Made by a program: the position numbers and the translations under genes
NCBI GenBank assembly: GCA_023249255.1
Contig: JAHFCY010000015.1
Span: 10,454 to 27,595 of the forward strand
Source of the DNA: Candidatus Lindowiibacteriota bacterium
Lineage (GTDB): Bacteria; Lindowbacteria; 2-12-FULL-62-27
Length of the DNA: 17,142 nt
Direction: 5' to 3'
Part shown: positions 1 through 7,177 of the stretch, piece by piece
How positions within the stretch are numbered: position 1 is the stretch's first letter
How the letters are laid out: every line of letters starts with the position of its first letter
Notes under the pieces: generated by a model
Databases searched by the model: none
What the model was told of the DNA's origin: nothing
What the model saw: only the letters and a program-made list of their open reading frames with translations

Positions 1-115
1 TGTCAAGCGACACACGCGCAATCGGCCGCGTCGTGTCGCCGTGCCCGCATGCGGCGGGCGGGTTGAGTTTTGACGGAGATTCTGCGAAAGTGAATTCTCA
101 AATGGAGTTGAACGA

Positions 116-997
116 ATGTACTTGCTGATATCGCAGGAAACGATATGCCGGTATTCGAATCCGGTCCGGCTTGCGCGTCTCGAACACCGCGTATTTCCGG
201 TCACGTCGCCCGAACAGGAGATTCTGCGATTCGGCGCGCAGATCCGTCCGGAAGGACGCTGTCTCGAATCGAATGACGCGTGGGGCAACCGGATGCGCGT
301 CATCGTGTGGGACGCGCCGATCGACTCCTGGAAATTATCCATTTCGATATTTGCCAATACCGTCCGCGAAAATCCGTTTGATTTTCCGCCGGACGCGGCG
401 GATCGCCCGGTACCGTCCAACGCGGATGAATTTCCTCCGGAAACCCGCGCTTACCTGAAATGGTCGAAGGATCCGTTGGACGGTATTCCCGCCGTCACCG
501 AATGGGCCCGGCATCTGACGGCGTCCATTCCCGGCGCATTCGGAAAAATTCAGGCCGTCATGACCTGGATTCATCGCGAATTTGAATTTCGAAAAGGCCA
601 GACGGACATCAAAACGACGCCGGATGAAGTTTTGCGGCTCCGCCGCGGCGTATGCCAGGATTTCGCGACGCTTCTCATCTGCGCGACGCGCTCGCTCGGA
701 CTTCCGGCGCGATACGTCAGCGGATACGTCTATGAAGGTCCGTGTGCCAACCGGAGAGATCCGGCGCCGACCGGCCACGGCTGGGCCGAAGTTTACTTTC
801 CGAACGTCGGCTGGCGCGGATTTGACGCGTTGAACGGGATTCTCGCGTGCGGAACTCACGTGCGGGTGGCGCACGGCCGGTGGTTTGCCGACTGCGCGCC
901 GGTGATCGGCCGCCTGCCGGGGCCCGCGATTGGCCAGACAACCGAAACGCGGATATCCGTCGACCGGGCGGACGCGTCCGGGAGAAACGCCGAATGA
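116..997 (+). CDS. Transglutaminase-like cysteine protease family protein
   Basis: The 293-residue protein has the two-part build of bacterial transglutaminase-like proteins: an N-terminal beta-rich region (about residues 1-110) and a papain-like transglutaminase core (about 120-245). The catalytic triad is visible as Cys180 in GVCQDFA, His221 in GHGWAEV and Asp237 in GFDALN. The ATG at 116 follows a GGAG ribosome binding site eight bases upstream. The gene ends in an ATGA overlap with the Anbu-type protease gene, so the two are translationally coupled. In known genomes this family sits with circularly permuted ATP-grasp and alpha-E proteins and Anbu, a cassette thought to make and cut amide-linked peptides; the first two genes would lie left of the window. 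No signal peptide is visible, so a cytoplasmic location is inferred. The substrate is unknown. Confidence 0.9.
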   Translation: MYLLISQETICRYSNPVRLARLEHRVFPVTSPEQEILRFGAQIRPEGRCLESNDAWGNRMRVIVWDAPIDSWKLSISIFANTVRENPFDFPPDAADRPVPSNADEFPPETRAYLKWSKDPLDGIPAVTEWARHLTASIPGAFGKIQAVMTWIHREFEFRKGQTDIKTTPDEVLRLRRGVCQDFATLLICATRSLGLPARYVSGYVYEGPCANRRDPAPTGHGWAEVYFPNVGWRGFDALNGILACGTHVRVAHGRWFADCAPVIGRLPGPAIGQTTETRISVDRADASGRNAE

Positions 998-1764
998 CTT
1001 TTTGCATCGGCATGCGGTGCAAGGACGGCCTGGTGGCTCTTGCCGACACCCGGGTGACAGCCGGCAACGAGCGGATCATGGCCGGAAAAATTTCGGTACA
1101 CCAGTACGAACGACACTCGCTGTTCATCATGACGTCCGGCCTGCGGTCCGTCCGGGACAAGGCCATTGCGTTCTATGAGGAACTTCTCGATCAGCAGGAA
1201 AAAGAGATGACCAAAACATTCCACGCGGTCGACGCCTTCGCCAAGCAGATCCGCCGGGCCCGCCGCGAGGATCAGAAATGGCTCAAACGCAGCGGACTTA
1301 ATTTCGACATCCATGCCCTCGTCGGCGGACAGCTCGAGCGCGATGAGGAACACAAACTCTATCTGATTTATCCGGAGGGAAACTGGGTCGAGGTCGGCCG
1401 CGCCACGCCCTATTACATCATCGGCAATTTTGCCTACGGCAAACCCCTGCTCGACCGCGCGTTTTCCATGGACGTTGATCTCAAAACGGCTTTCAAACTC
1501 GCGATTCTGTCTTTCGACGCCACGCGCACGAGCGCCACGGACGTGGGCCTTCCGATCGACATGGTGATGTACCGCAAGGATTCGTTTCAGATTGTCGAGC
1601 GGCGGTTCGTGGAGGAGGAACTCAATCCGATCCTGCAGTATTGGAACCAGGGAATTCGCGGTCTCGTCGGATCCGTTCCCACACACGCCGTTGACGGCCT
1701 CTTCGGCGAACTTGAAAAATCCCCCGCGCCGCCGAAACGTCCGCCGTCATCACATCCGGCCTGA
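994..1764 (+). CDS. Anbu-type proteasome-like peptidase (HslV/proteasome beta superfamily)
   Basis: The 256-residue protein starts MTFCIGMRCKDGLVALADTR, the pattern of Anbu (ancestral beta subunit) N-terminal-nucleophile hydrolases. Removing Met exposes Thr1, so no propeptide is needed. Asp17 (mature numbering, in LADTR) and a Lys near position 31 match the proteasome Thr/Asp/Lys catalytic set. Later landmarks include the LVGGQ and GNFAYGKPLLDRA segments. The ATG at 994 was preferred to the upstream extension at 847 because it gives Thr at position 2, follows a GGAG site and makes a 4-bp overlap with the transglutaminase gene. The last 14 or so residues are Pro/Ser-rich and look like a disordered tail. 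The gene overlaps the convergent ubiA-like gene by 15 bp. It is expected to be a cytoplasmic self-compartmentalising complex; no ATPase partner gene is visible here. Confidence 0.9.
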   Translation: MTFCIGMRCKDGLVALADTRVTAGNERIMAGKISVHQYERHSLFIMTSGLRSVRDKAIAFYEELLDQQEKEMTKTFHAVDAFAKQIRRARREDQKWLKRSGLNFDIHALVGGQLERDEEHKLYLIYPEGNWVEVGRATPYYIIGNFAYGKPLLDRAFSMDVDLKTAFKLAILSFDATRTSATDVGLPIDMVMYRKDSFQIVERRFVEEELNPILQYWNQGIRGLVGSVPTHAVDGLFGELEKSPAPPKRPPSSHPA

Positions 1765-2598
1765 TCGCCAGATTTCGAGGCCGACGGCCAGAACCTGCAA
1801 CACGGACACAATTCCATTCATCTGAAAAAATGCCGTTTCAATCTTTTTTTTGAACACCAACGCGTGTTCGTAGATCAGCAGAAGCAGAATGCCGGTCTGC
1901 GCGCCGAAATAGATGGGACCGAAATGAAGCATGGCGCCGTAGGCGAGAAACAGCGCGAATGCGGCGGCGTGAAATCCCATGGCCATCCCGTGCGCCCGTT
2001 CGGGGCCGACTCTCGAGGGCAATGAATACAATCCCGCGCGCCGGTCAAAGTCGATATCCTGCATGGCGTACACCACGTCAAAGCCCGCCACCCAGAACAG
2101 AACCGACATGGCCAGATAAACGGTTGGCGGGCTGATTCGGCCCAGCACCGCCAGCTCAGCGGCCAACGGCGCAAGGCCCAGTGCGCCGCCCAGAACGAGG
2201 TGTGACCAGGTCGTGAATCGTTTGGTCCAGGAATAAAAAGCCAGATAGGCGAGAACGACCGGCGATAAAAATCCGCAGAGAGGATTGAACTGAAACGCGC
2301 CGGCGATAAAAATAATGGAACAGCCGGCCGCGAACAGGGTCGCGCCCATCGGAGAGATTTCACCGGTCGGCAGATGCCGTCCGGCGGTCCGGGGATTTTG
2401 TGCGTCGATCTCCCGATCTGCGATGCGATTCACCGCCATGGCGAACGCGCGGGCCGCCGTGAACGTGACGACCAGCCGGACGAGACGCGCCGCGCTGAAT
2501 CCCGTTTCGCGGCTCGCCTGAAAAAACGCGATGAGGCAGAAGGGCAGGGCAAAGACGGTGTGGCTGATTTTGATGAATTCGAAGTAAGTCCGGATCAT
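1750..2598 (-). CDS. UbiA-family polyprenyltransferase (4-hydroxybenzoate/MqnP-like)
   Basis: The 282-residue integral membrane protein carries both aspartate-rich motifs of UbiA prenyltransferases. The first is N57xxxD61xxxD65 within NRIADREIDAQNPRTAGR. The second is around D181-D185 in YAMQDIDFDRRAG. These bind Mg2+ and the prenyl diphosphate. Hydrophobic segments fill the rest, as expected for eight or nine helices. The family attaches a polyprenyl chain to an aromatic acid in quinone biosynthesis. The NPRTAGR wording fits the UbiA-like clade that includes MqnP of the futalosine menaquinone route, but the substrate cannot be fixed from sequence. The ATG at 2598 was chosen over a 73-codon upstream extension because it forms a 4-bp overlap with the metallophosphoesterase gene and the extension overlaps that gene out of frame. 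No quinone genes are adjacent. Confidence 0.88.
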   Translation of the reverse strand: MIRTYFEFIKISHTVFALPFCLIAFFQASRETGFSAARLVRLVVTFTAARAFAMAVNRIADREIDAQNPRTAGRHLPTGEISPMGATLFAAGCSIIFIAGAFQFNPLCGFLSPVVLAYLAFYSWTKRFTTWSHLVLGGALGLAPLAAELAVLGRISPPTVYLAMSVLFWVAGFDVVYAMQDIDFDRRAGLYSLPSRVGPERAHGMAMGFHAAAFALFLAYGAMLHFGPIYFGAQTGILLLLIYEHALVFKKKIETAFFQMNGIVSVLQVLAVGLEIWRSGRM

Positions 2599-3452
2599 GC
2601 GGGAATCTCCTGTTCCGGCGACAACTCGATCACGGCGACCTCGGGCGGGCACATGATCCGCGCCGGAAAAAGCACCGCGCCCACTCCGCGCGTGACGTAC
2701 ATGCTTCCGGCCGCGACCGGATAGAGCCCGGCAACGTATCGCAATCCGTAGCGGGAAGAGCTCATTGCCTGGCCGATCAGCGGCAGGCGGATTTGGCCGC
2801 CATGGGTGTGGCCGCACAACAGCACGCCCGAAAAGTCCGGACCGAAGAGCGGCGCGATATCCGGCGTGTGTTCGAGGACCAGACTCGCCGGTTGCGATTC
2901 GATCTGCCGGATCCGGTCCTGAACGGATTTGAATTTCTGATTGTAGAGATTGTCGATGCCGATCAGCGGCAGGAGGCCCTCTCCCCTTTTCAGGGTCACC
3001 GTTTCATTTCGAAGAAGTCGGATGGAGGAGCGTTCAAATTCCCGCATGACGTTTGTTTCGCCCCACAAAAATTCGTGATTGCCCATGCAGGCGTAAACGC
3101 CGAGCGGCGCTTGAATCCCCCGTGCCATCGCAAGAAATTCCTTCAAACTGTCCGCGCCCGACCAGCCGGTGATCAGGTCCCCGCCGAAACAGATGATGTC
3201 CGGCTGTGCGGCCGCCGCCATCTCGAGGGCGCGTTCCAGTAGATCGGTGTGAACACCGGCAGACCCGTGATGCAAGTCGGACAGAAAAACGATTTTTAAT
3301 CCATGGAAAGATGCCGGAAGATTACGGCTGCCGAGCGTTACCCGCGAAACATCGATGTCGGCCGGATCAAGTCCTGCGCCGTAGACCCGCGCCCCGCCGG
3401 CGATGCCGAGACCTCCGGCCGCCGCCGCTTTCAGAAATTGCCGGCGATTCAC
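2595..3452 (-). CDS. Tat-exported metallophosphoesterase (YkuE/YaeI-like)
   Basis: The 285-residue protein begins MNRRQFLKAAAAGG, a twin-arginine signal. It then shows the full calcineurin-like phosphoesterase set: D59xH61 (SDLHH), D92 (GGDL), N125-H126 (GNHE), H195 (LEHTPD) and H215xH217 (CGHTHGGQ). These bind two divalent metals. Relatives such as YkuE and YaeI act at the outer face of the inner membrane, and Chlamydia LpxG, a UDP-2,3-diacylglucosamine hydrolase, is in the same superfamily branch. A lipid-linked pyrophosphate or lipid A precursor is therefore a possible but unproven substrate. The start codon is GTG, the only sensible start that keeps the Tat motif; the ribosome binding site is weak. 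Its stop overlaps the ATG of the prenyltransferase gene by 4 bp, so the two are probably co-translated. Confidence 0.9.
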   Translation of the reverse strand: MNRRQFLKAAAAGGLGIAGGARVYGAGLDPADIDVSRVTLGSRNLPASFHGLKIVFLSDLHHGSAGVHTDLLERALEMAAAAQPDIICFGGDLITGWSGADSLKEFLAMARGIQAPLGVYACMGNHEFLWGETNVMREFERSSIRLLRNETVTLKRGEGLLPLIGIDNLYNQKFKSVQDRIRQIESQPASLVLEHTPDIAPLFGPDFSGVLLCGHTHGGQIRLPLIGQAMSSSRYGLRYVAGLYPVAAGSMYVTRGVGAVLFPARIMCPPEVAVIELSPEQEIPA

Positions 3453-3516
3453 GAGATGAAACCCGAAATGAAATCAGCGGCCGGACTGGATTGACTGAAT
3501 GCCGGACTCTCCGCGA

Positions 3517-3729
3517 TCAGGCGAAAACGTCGATGTTGTCGCCGACCTGTGAATGTGCTTTGGCGATCATGTTGGAAATGCTCGGGCCTGGCGTCGGGAT
3601 GCTTGGCGCCGCGATTGGAGTGGAAACCGAAAGCGCCTTGAACGAATGTTCGGATCTTCCGATATGACTGGCGTTCGCCTCCGCTCCACGGTACGAAATC
3701 CCGAGCGCGTCCCCGATGGTGGTGCTCAT
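3517..3729 (-). CDS. Small protein of unknown function
   Basis: A 70-residue open frame starts MSTTIGDALGISYRG and ends GDNIDVFA. I do not recognise it. The middle is rich in Ser, Pro and Ile (SVSTPIAAPSIPTPGPSIS) and probably extended. No membrane segment or cysteine is present. A run of G (AGGGGG on the minus strand) lies about eight bases before the ATG and a good promoter lies further upstream at 3863-3891. It is followed by the metallophosphoesterase gene 64 bp downstream on the same strand, so it may be the first gene of that operon. A longer overlapping frame (3449-3772) is His/Arg-rich and looks like noise, so this frame is preferred. Confidence 0.5.
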   Translation of the reverse strand: MSTTIGDALGISYRGAEANASHIGRSEHSFKALSVSTPIAAPSIPTPGPSISNMIAKAHSQVGDNIDVFA

Positions 3730-3819
3730 TTGGAAACCCCCTGTTTCCGGTTTGAATCCCGCATCCGCGCATCAGGCTGGCTCGGCAATGCGACAGCCGG
3801 GATCAAACATTGTTCGCTC

Positions 3820-3837
3820 GGCCGGCACACACCGGCC
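3820..3837 (-). other. GC hairpin in the leader of the 3729-1750 operon
   Basis: GGCCGG and CCGGCC form a perfect 6-bp stem around a 6-nt CACACA loop. On the minus strand it lies between the predicted promoter (3863-3891) and the small gene. No U-run follows, so it is not a standard intrinsic terminator. It could be a leader structure, or an imperfect end for the upstream rlmI transcript. Confidence 0.3.
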
Positions 3838-3862
3838 AAACGCCTCTTCCTTGATGTCCCCA

Positions 3863-3891
3863 ATTCTGCGGCATCGCGCGGGCAATGTCAA
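3863..3891 (-). promoter_or_regulatory. Sigma70-type promoter for the small-gene/phosphoesterase/UbiA operon
   Basis: On the minus strand there is TTGACA (plus-strand 3886-3891), a 17-bp spacer and CAGAAT (plus-strand 3863-3868). The -35 is perfect and the -10 has four of six consensus bases. It points at the small gene at 3729, leaving a leader of roughly 125 nt that holds the hairpin at 3820-3837. Confidence 0.5.
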
Positions 3892-3893
3892 GT

Positions 3894-5081
3894 TCAATCC
3901 GCCACCCGAAGAAATAATCCATGCAGATATTCGCCCTCCGGATGGTACAGGCTCACGGGGTGGTCCGAGTCGTGGCCGAATCGCGCCACGATCTGGACGT
4001 CCCGGCCGGCGTCGAGAGCGGCGGAGAAAACGACTTTTTGAAACAGGTCCCGGTCGATGTGATGGGAACAGGAAAATGCCGCGAGATTCCCGCCCGGCGC
4101 GATCGCCCGAAAGGCCAGCCGCTGAATATCCTTGTATCCGCGGCAGGCCCGGTCGACCTCCCGGCTGCGTTTGGCGAAACTCGGCGGGTCGAGAATCACA
4201 AGATCGTAGTCGCGTTCCGGAATTTCACGCAGAAATTGAAACGCATCTTCGCGGATGAATTTCGCCGCCGATCCGGCAGGCGCCTGCCTCTCCCAGTTTT
4301 TCTGGCAGATGTTCATCGCGCTTTCAGAGCTATCGAGAAAATCGACGGACGGGAAAAAATCCCGGAGCGTTACGCCGAATGCGCCCGAATGACAGAAACA
4401 GTCCAGCGCCCGGCGGTTGACGCCCCGCGCGGAATAAAACGCGCGAAGAAACCGGCGGTTCGCGCGCTGATCGAGATAAAATCCGCTCTTGTGTCCCTTC
4501 TGAATGTCCACGAAAAATCGGGATTCGCCGCAGTGAATGTCCGTCGGTCCGTCCGGCGCCGCGCCGTAAATAGACTCCGCGCGATCCGGCAATCCCTCTT
4601 CGGTCCGTCCGGCGCTTTTTTCAAAGGCGTTCGGTTCGTCAAACGTCGCCCGCAGGGCGTCGATGATGATGTCCCTCATCCGGTCGGTCCCTTCCGTCAG
4701 CAATTGCAGGACAAGCGTGTCGCCGTATTTGTCCAGAAAAATTCCCGAAAGAAAATCACCTTCGCTGTTGATGTATCGAACGGCGTCGGTCTCCGTCAGA
4801 AGCGCTCTGCGGGATTTTTTTGCGGCCGACATTCGTTCCCGGATCAAGGCCGGCCAATCGGGTTCGTCCTCGCCCCACGTCCAGACGCGAACGCGGATTT
4901 GCGACCGGGGGCTGTAAACGCCGTGGCCGAGCGTGACGCCCTCGTGCGACACGACGCGCGCGACCGGCGCATCTCCTGACTCTTCAGAGACCGCGCCGGA
5001 AAAAATCCAGGGATGCCGCCGCCGGGCTGACGCATCCCGGCCCATTTTCAGCCGGATGAAACCGCATGGGATGGAATTCAA
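3894..5081 (-). CDS. rlmI: 23S rRNA (cytosine-5)-methyltransferase, RlmI-like
   Basis: The 395-residue protein matches the length and layout of RlmI/YccW. An N-terminal PUA domain (about residues 8-75, with RRHPWIFSGAV at 21-31) is followed by a small linker domain with IFLDKYGDTLVLQ, then a Rossmann methyltransferase domain. SAM motif I is DCFCHSGAFGV (227-237), motif IV is LDPPSF (298-302) and the catalytic Cys338 is in SCSHH. The family makes m5C in helix 70 of 23S rRNA (position 1962 in E. coli). The start is a TTG at 5081; the internal ATG at 5045 would remove the first PUA strand, so TTG is preferred although the ribosome binding site is weak. The gene stands 162 bp downstream of ilvD with an inverted-repeat element between them, so it probably has its own transcript. 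Specificity is inferred from family only. Confidence 0.88.
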   Translation of the reverse strand: MNSIPCGFIRLKMGRDASARRRHPWIFSGAVSEESGDAPVARVVSHEGVTLGHGVYSPRSQIRVRVWTWGEDEPDWPALIRERMSAAKKSRRALLTETDAVRYINSEGDFLSGIFLDKYGDTLVLQLLTEGTDRMRDIIIDALRATFDEPNAFEKSAGRTEEGLPDRAESIYGAAPDGPTDIHCGESRFFVDIQKGHKSGFYLDQRANRRFLRAFYSARGVNRRALDCFCHSGAFGVTLRDFFPSVDFLDSSESAMNICQKNWERQAPAGSAAKFIREDAFQFLREIPERDYDLVILDPPSFAKRSREVDRACRGYKDIQRLAFRAIAPGGNLAAFSCSHHIDRDLFQKVVFSAALDAGRDVQIVARFGHDSDHPVSLYHPEGEYLHGLFLRVAD

Positions 5082-5126
5082 AGAATCGCTCTATTGAATG
5101 CAGGGTATCTGTTCAGACAACCGGCG

Positions 5127-5221
5127 GCCACGGACAGACCTGCACCTGCGTAACCAAACCCCCACCCGCTCTTACGAAATCTGTCTGTGTCTGTGTGCGT
5201 CTGTCTGCGTTGGTCTGTGGC
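5127..5221. repeat. GT/CA-rich inverted-repeat element, copy A
   Basis: The segment is bounded by an imperfect inverted repeat, GCCACGGACAGACC at 5127-5140 and GGTCTGTGGC at 5212-5221. The right half is a low-complexity run of TCTG/TGTG units (5180-5221). It lies in the gap just after the ilvD stop codon. A second, related element follows the rlmD stop at 7059-7177. The shared wording is GTGTCTGTGTG, GCGTCTGTCTG and TCTGTGGC. No coding capacity is seen. It could be a folded 3' end, a REP/MITE-like element or a protein-binding array. Confidence 0.55.
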
Positions 5222-5243
5222 AAGGGGTTTCCCGTCATGTACG

Positions 5244-6965
5244 TCAGTCCTGCAAATCGGTGACGGCGCCTTCGGAAGCCGACGATACCAGCCACGCGTA
5301 TTTGGCCATGACGCCGGTCTTGTAGATGGGTTTTCGCGGTTTCCATTTCGCCATTCGTTTCTTGATCTCTTTCGCCGATCGTTCCACATCGAGCCGTCGA
5401 CGCGGGATGTCGAAGACAACCACGTCGCCGTTTTTCAGCGCCGCGATCGGTCCGCCTCGTGCCGCTTCCGGCGCCACGTGCCCGACCATGAGTCCGTGCG
5501 TCGCTCCGCTGAACCGCCCGTCCGTCATCAACGCGACTTTGTCGCCCAGTCCCGCACCGACCAGCGCGGCGGTCACCTGAAGCATCTCGCGCATGCCCGG
5601 TCCGCCGGCCGGTCCTTCATTTCGAATCACGACGACGTCGCCCGCGCGGATCTTGCGCCGCTTGACCGCGCGAAACGCGTCCTCCTCGCATTCGAAGACC
5701 CGCGCCGGACCCCGAAACGTCGGCTTCGCGGATTTCCCGTTCGTCCGCCGGATTTGTTCAGCCGAAAAATGTCCCGCAACTTTCAGCACGCATCCGTCCG
5801 GCGCAAGATTTCCTTTCAAAATCACAAGCCCGCCGTGCGTGCTGATCGGGTCCGATATCGGATGGACGACCTTCGTCTCGTCTTCCTTGACCTGCGCGCC
5901 CTTCAGCGCTTCCGACATCGTCACGCCCCGAACAGTCATCGGATCGCCGTGCAGAAGTTTCGCGGCGTAAAGGCGTTTCAGCACGAGCGGAATGCCGCCC
6001 ACGCGATAGACATCGCTCGCGACGTATCGGCCCCACGGTTTTAGATCGGCGATGAGCGGCGTCGCAGCGCTGATTCGGTCGAAATCCTCGATGCTTAACT
6101 TGATCCTGCCCGTCCGCGCGATGGCAAGAAGATGCAAAACGCCGTTGGTCGATCCGCCGGTTGCGGTCAGCGCGCGGATGGCGTTTTCGATCGACCGCCG
6201 GGTGATGATGTCCGCCGGCCGGATATTTTTTTTCAGAAGCAACATGACCAACCGCCCGGCCTGCCGCGCCGCCTCGTCTTTCGCCGGGTCCAGCGCCGGA
6301 ATGCCGTTCAATCCGAGGGGCGAAATGCCGATCGCCTCCATGCACGTCGACATTGTATTTGCCGTGAATTGCCCGCCGCACGCGCCCGCGCCCGGACACG
6401 CCACGTTTTCCAGTTCTTTTAAATCCGCTTCGCTCATCCGGCCGGCGTTGAACGCGCCGATGCACTCGTACACATCCTGGATCGTCACGTCCTTGCCGCG
6501 CCACCGGCCCGGCGCGATCGTCCCGCCGTAGAGCATGACCGAGGGGATGTTCAGGCGCTGAAGCGCCATCACGGTGCCGGGGATTGTCTTGTCGCAACCC
6601 GACAGCGCGACCACGCCGTCAAATAGATGCCCCCGCGCGACCAGCTCGATCGAATCGGCCACGACGTCACGGCTGATGAGCGACGCCTTCATGCCTTCGG
6701 TCCCCATCGAGATGCCGTCGCTCACCGATATCGTATTGAATTCGATCGGCGTCCCTCCCGCCTCCCGCACGCCCTCTTTCACGCGCTCGGCCAATTTGTC
6801 CAGATGGAAATTGCACGGCATGACTTCGATCCACGTGTTCGCGATGCCGATGATCGGCTTTTGCAGGTCTTCGTCCGTAAATCCGACCGCTTTCAACATC
6901 GCCCGCGCCCCCGCGCGGTTCGGCCCGGCCAGAAGCGTCCGGCTGTTCAATGAAGTTGGATTCAT
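5244..6965 (-). CDS. ilvD: Dihydroxy-acid dehydratase
   Basis: IlvD converts 2,3-dihydroxy-isovalerate or 2,3-dihydroxy-3-methylvalerate to the 2-keto acids in valine, isoleucine and leucine synthesis, in the cytoplasm. The 573-residue protein is full length for the family. Cys51 (MPCNFH), Cys124 (SGCDKTIPG) and Cys196 (GAGACGGQF) match the [2Fe-2S] ligands. Lys126 is the usual carbamylated Mg ligand. The [19 protein letters not shown] stretch near residue 485 carries the active-site serine. The ATG at 6965 has a strong AAGGAG site nine bases upstream and a promoter at 7003-7032. Neighbours are rRNA methyltransferase genes, so there is no ilv operon here. Nothing is truncated or unusual in the sequence. 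Confidence 0.97.
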   Translation of the reverse strand: MNPTSLNSRTLLAGPNRAGARAMLKAVGFTDEDLQKPIIGIANTWIEVMPCNFHLDKLAERVKEGVREAGGTPIEFNTISVSDGISMGTEGMKASLISRDVVADSIELVARGHLFDGVVALSGCDKTIPGTVMALQRLNIPSVMLYGGTIAPGRWRGKDVTIQDVYECIGAFNAGRMSEADLKELENVACPGAGACGGQFTANTMSTCMEAIGISPLGLNGIPALDPAKDEAARQAGRLVMLLLKKNIRPADIITRRSIENAIRALTATGGSTNGVLHLLAIARTGRIKLSIEDFDRISAATPLIADLKPWGRYVASDVYRVGGIPLVLKRLYAAKLLHGDPMTVRGVTMSEALKGAQVKEDETKVVHPISDPISTHGGLVILKGNLAPDGCVLKVAGHFSAEQIRRTNGKSAKPTFRGPARVFECEEDAFRAVKRRKIRAGDVVVIRNEGPAGGPGMREMLQVTAALVGAGLGDKVALMTDGRFSGATHGLMVGHVAPEAARGGPIAALKNGDVVVFDIPRRRLDVERSAKEIKKRMAKWKPRKPIYKTGVMAKYAWLVSSASEGAVTDLQD

Positions 6966-7002
6966 GGATGGTTTCTCCTTTTGAGTAATGACCGTCAGGC
7001 CG

Positions 7003-7032
7003 ACTGTAGCCCCGCGCTCGTATCTTCGTCAA
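7003..7032 (-). promoter_or_regulatory. Sigma70-type promoter of ilvD
   Basis: On the minus strand there is TTGACG (plus-strand 7027-7032), an 18-bp spacer and TACAGT (plus-strand 7003-7008). A start about seven bases later gives a leader of roughly 30 nt with the AAGGAG site in the right place. No attenuator or leader peptide is visible in so short a leader. Confidence 0.55.
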
Positions 7033-7058
7033 GTTTAATCGATGAATGAGATAAACCC

Positions 7059-7177
7059 AGCCACAGACTGACACAGACAGACACTCACACCTGCCTGCCG
7101 GCAGGCAGGGACACAGACAGGTTTCATGGGGGAAAAAGTGTGTGTCTGTGTGTGCCGGTGAGCGTCTGTCTGTGGCT
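7059..7177. repeat. GT/CA-rich inverted-repeat element, copy B, with a 20-bp palindrome
   Basis: The ends are a perfect 10-bp inverted repeat, AGCCACAGAC at 7059-7068 and GTCTGTGGCT at 7168-7177. After a 10-bp offset the arms resume pairing (AGACACTCAC against AGACGCTCAC). Inside is the perfect palindrome CCTGCCTGCCGGCAGGCAGG at 7090-7109, preceded and followed by CACAGACAG units. The right end includes the stop codon of the rlmD gene (7176-7178), so the element forms the 3' end of that transcript. It is related to copy A at 5127-5221. Confidence 0.6.

Noticed and set aside
1-128. Open frame from the left edge to a TGA at 126-128, possibly the tail of an upstream gene
   Set aside because: It would overlap the transglutaminase start by 13 bp and the 41 residues show no recognisable ATP-grasp or alpha-E ending, so it cannot be supported.
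847-993. 49-codon N-terminal extension of the Anbu-type gene
   Set aside because: It would bury the catalytic Thr, lies inside the transglutaminase gene in another frame, and has an Arg-rich noise composition.
2599-2817. 73-codon N-terminal extension of the UbiA-like protein
   Set aside because: It overlaps the phosphoesterase gene out of frame, and the ATG at 2598 gives the usual UbiA start and a 4-bp overlap.
3449-3772. 107-codon minus-strand frame overlapping the small gene
   Set aside because: Its composition is His/Arg-rich like a shadow frame and it has no better ribosome binding site than the 70-codon frame.
4544-4615. 16-bp direct repeat TCGGTCCGTCCGGCGC in rlmI
   Set aside because: A 16-bp match in G+C-rich coding sequence of this length is plausible by chance, and the two copies are in different frames.
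3921-4979. 352-codon open frame on the plus strand opposite rlmI
   Set aside because: It is antisense to a clear methyltransferase, is Arg/Val-rich without motifs, and arises from the G+C-biased third positions of the real gene.
5180-5221. Short TCTG/TGTG units considered as a CRISPR or tandem-repeat array
   Set aside because: There are no regular spacers and the units vary; the segment is better described as part of the inverted-repeat element.
5187-6044. 285-codon open frame on the plus strand opposite ilvD
   Set aside because: It is the complement of conserved ilvD sequence, has low-complexity Arg/His composition and no recognisable domain.
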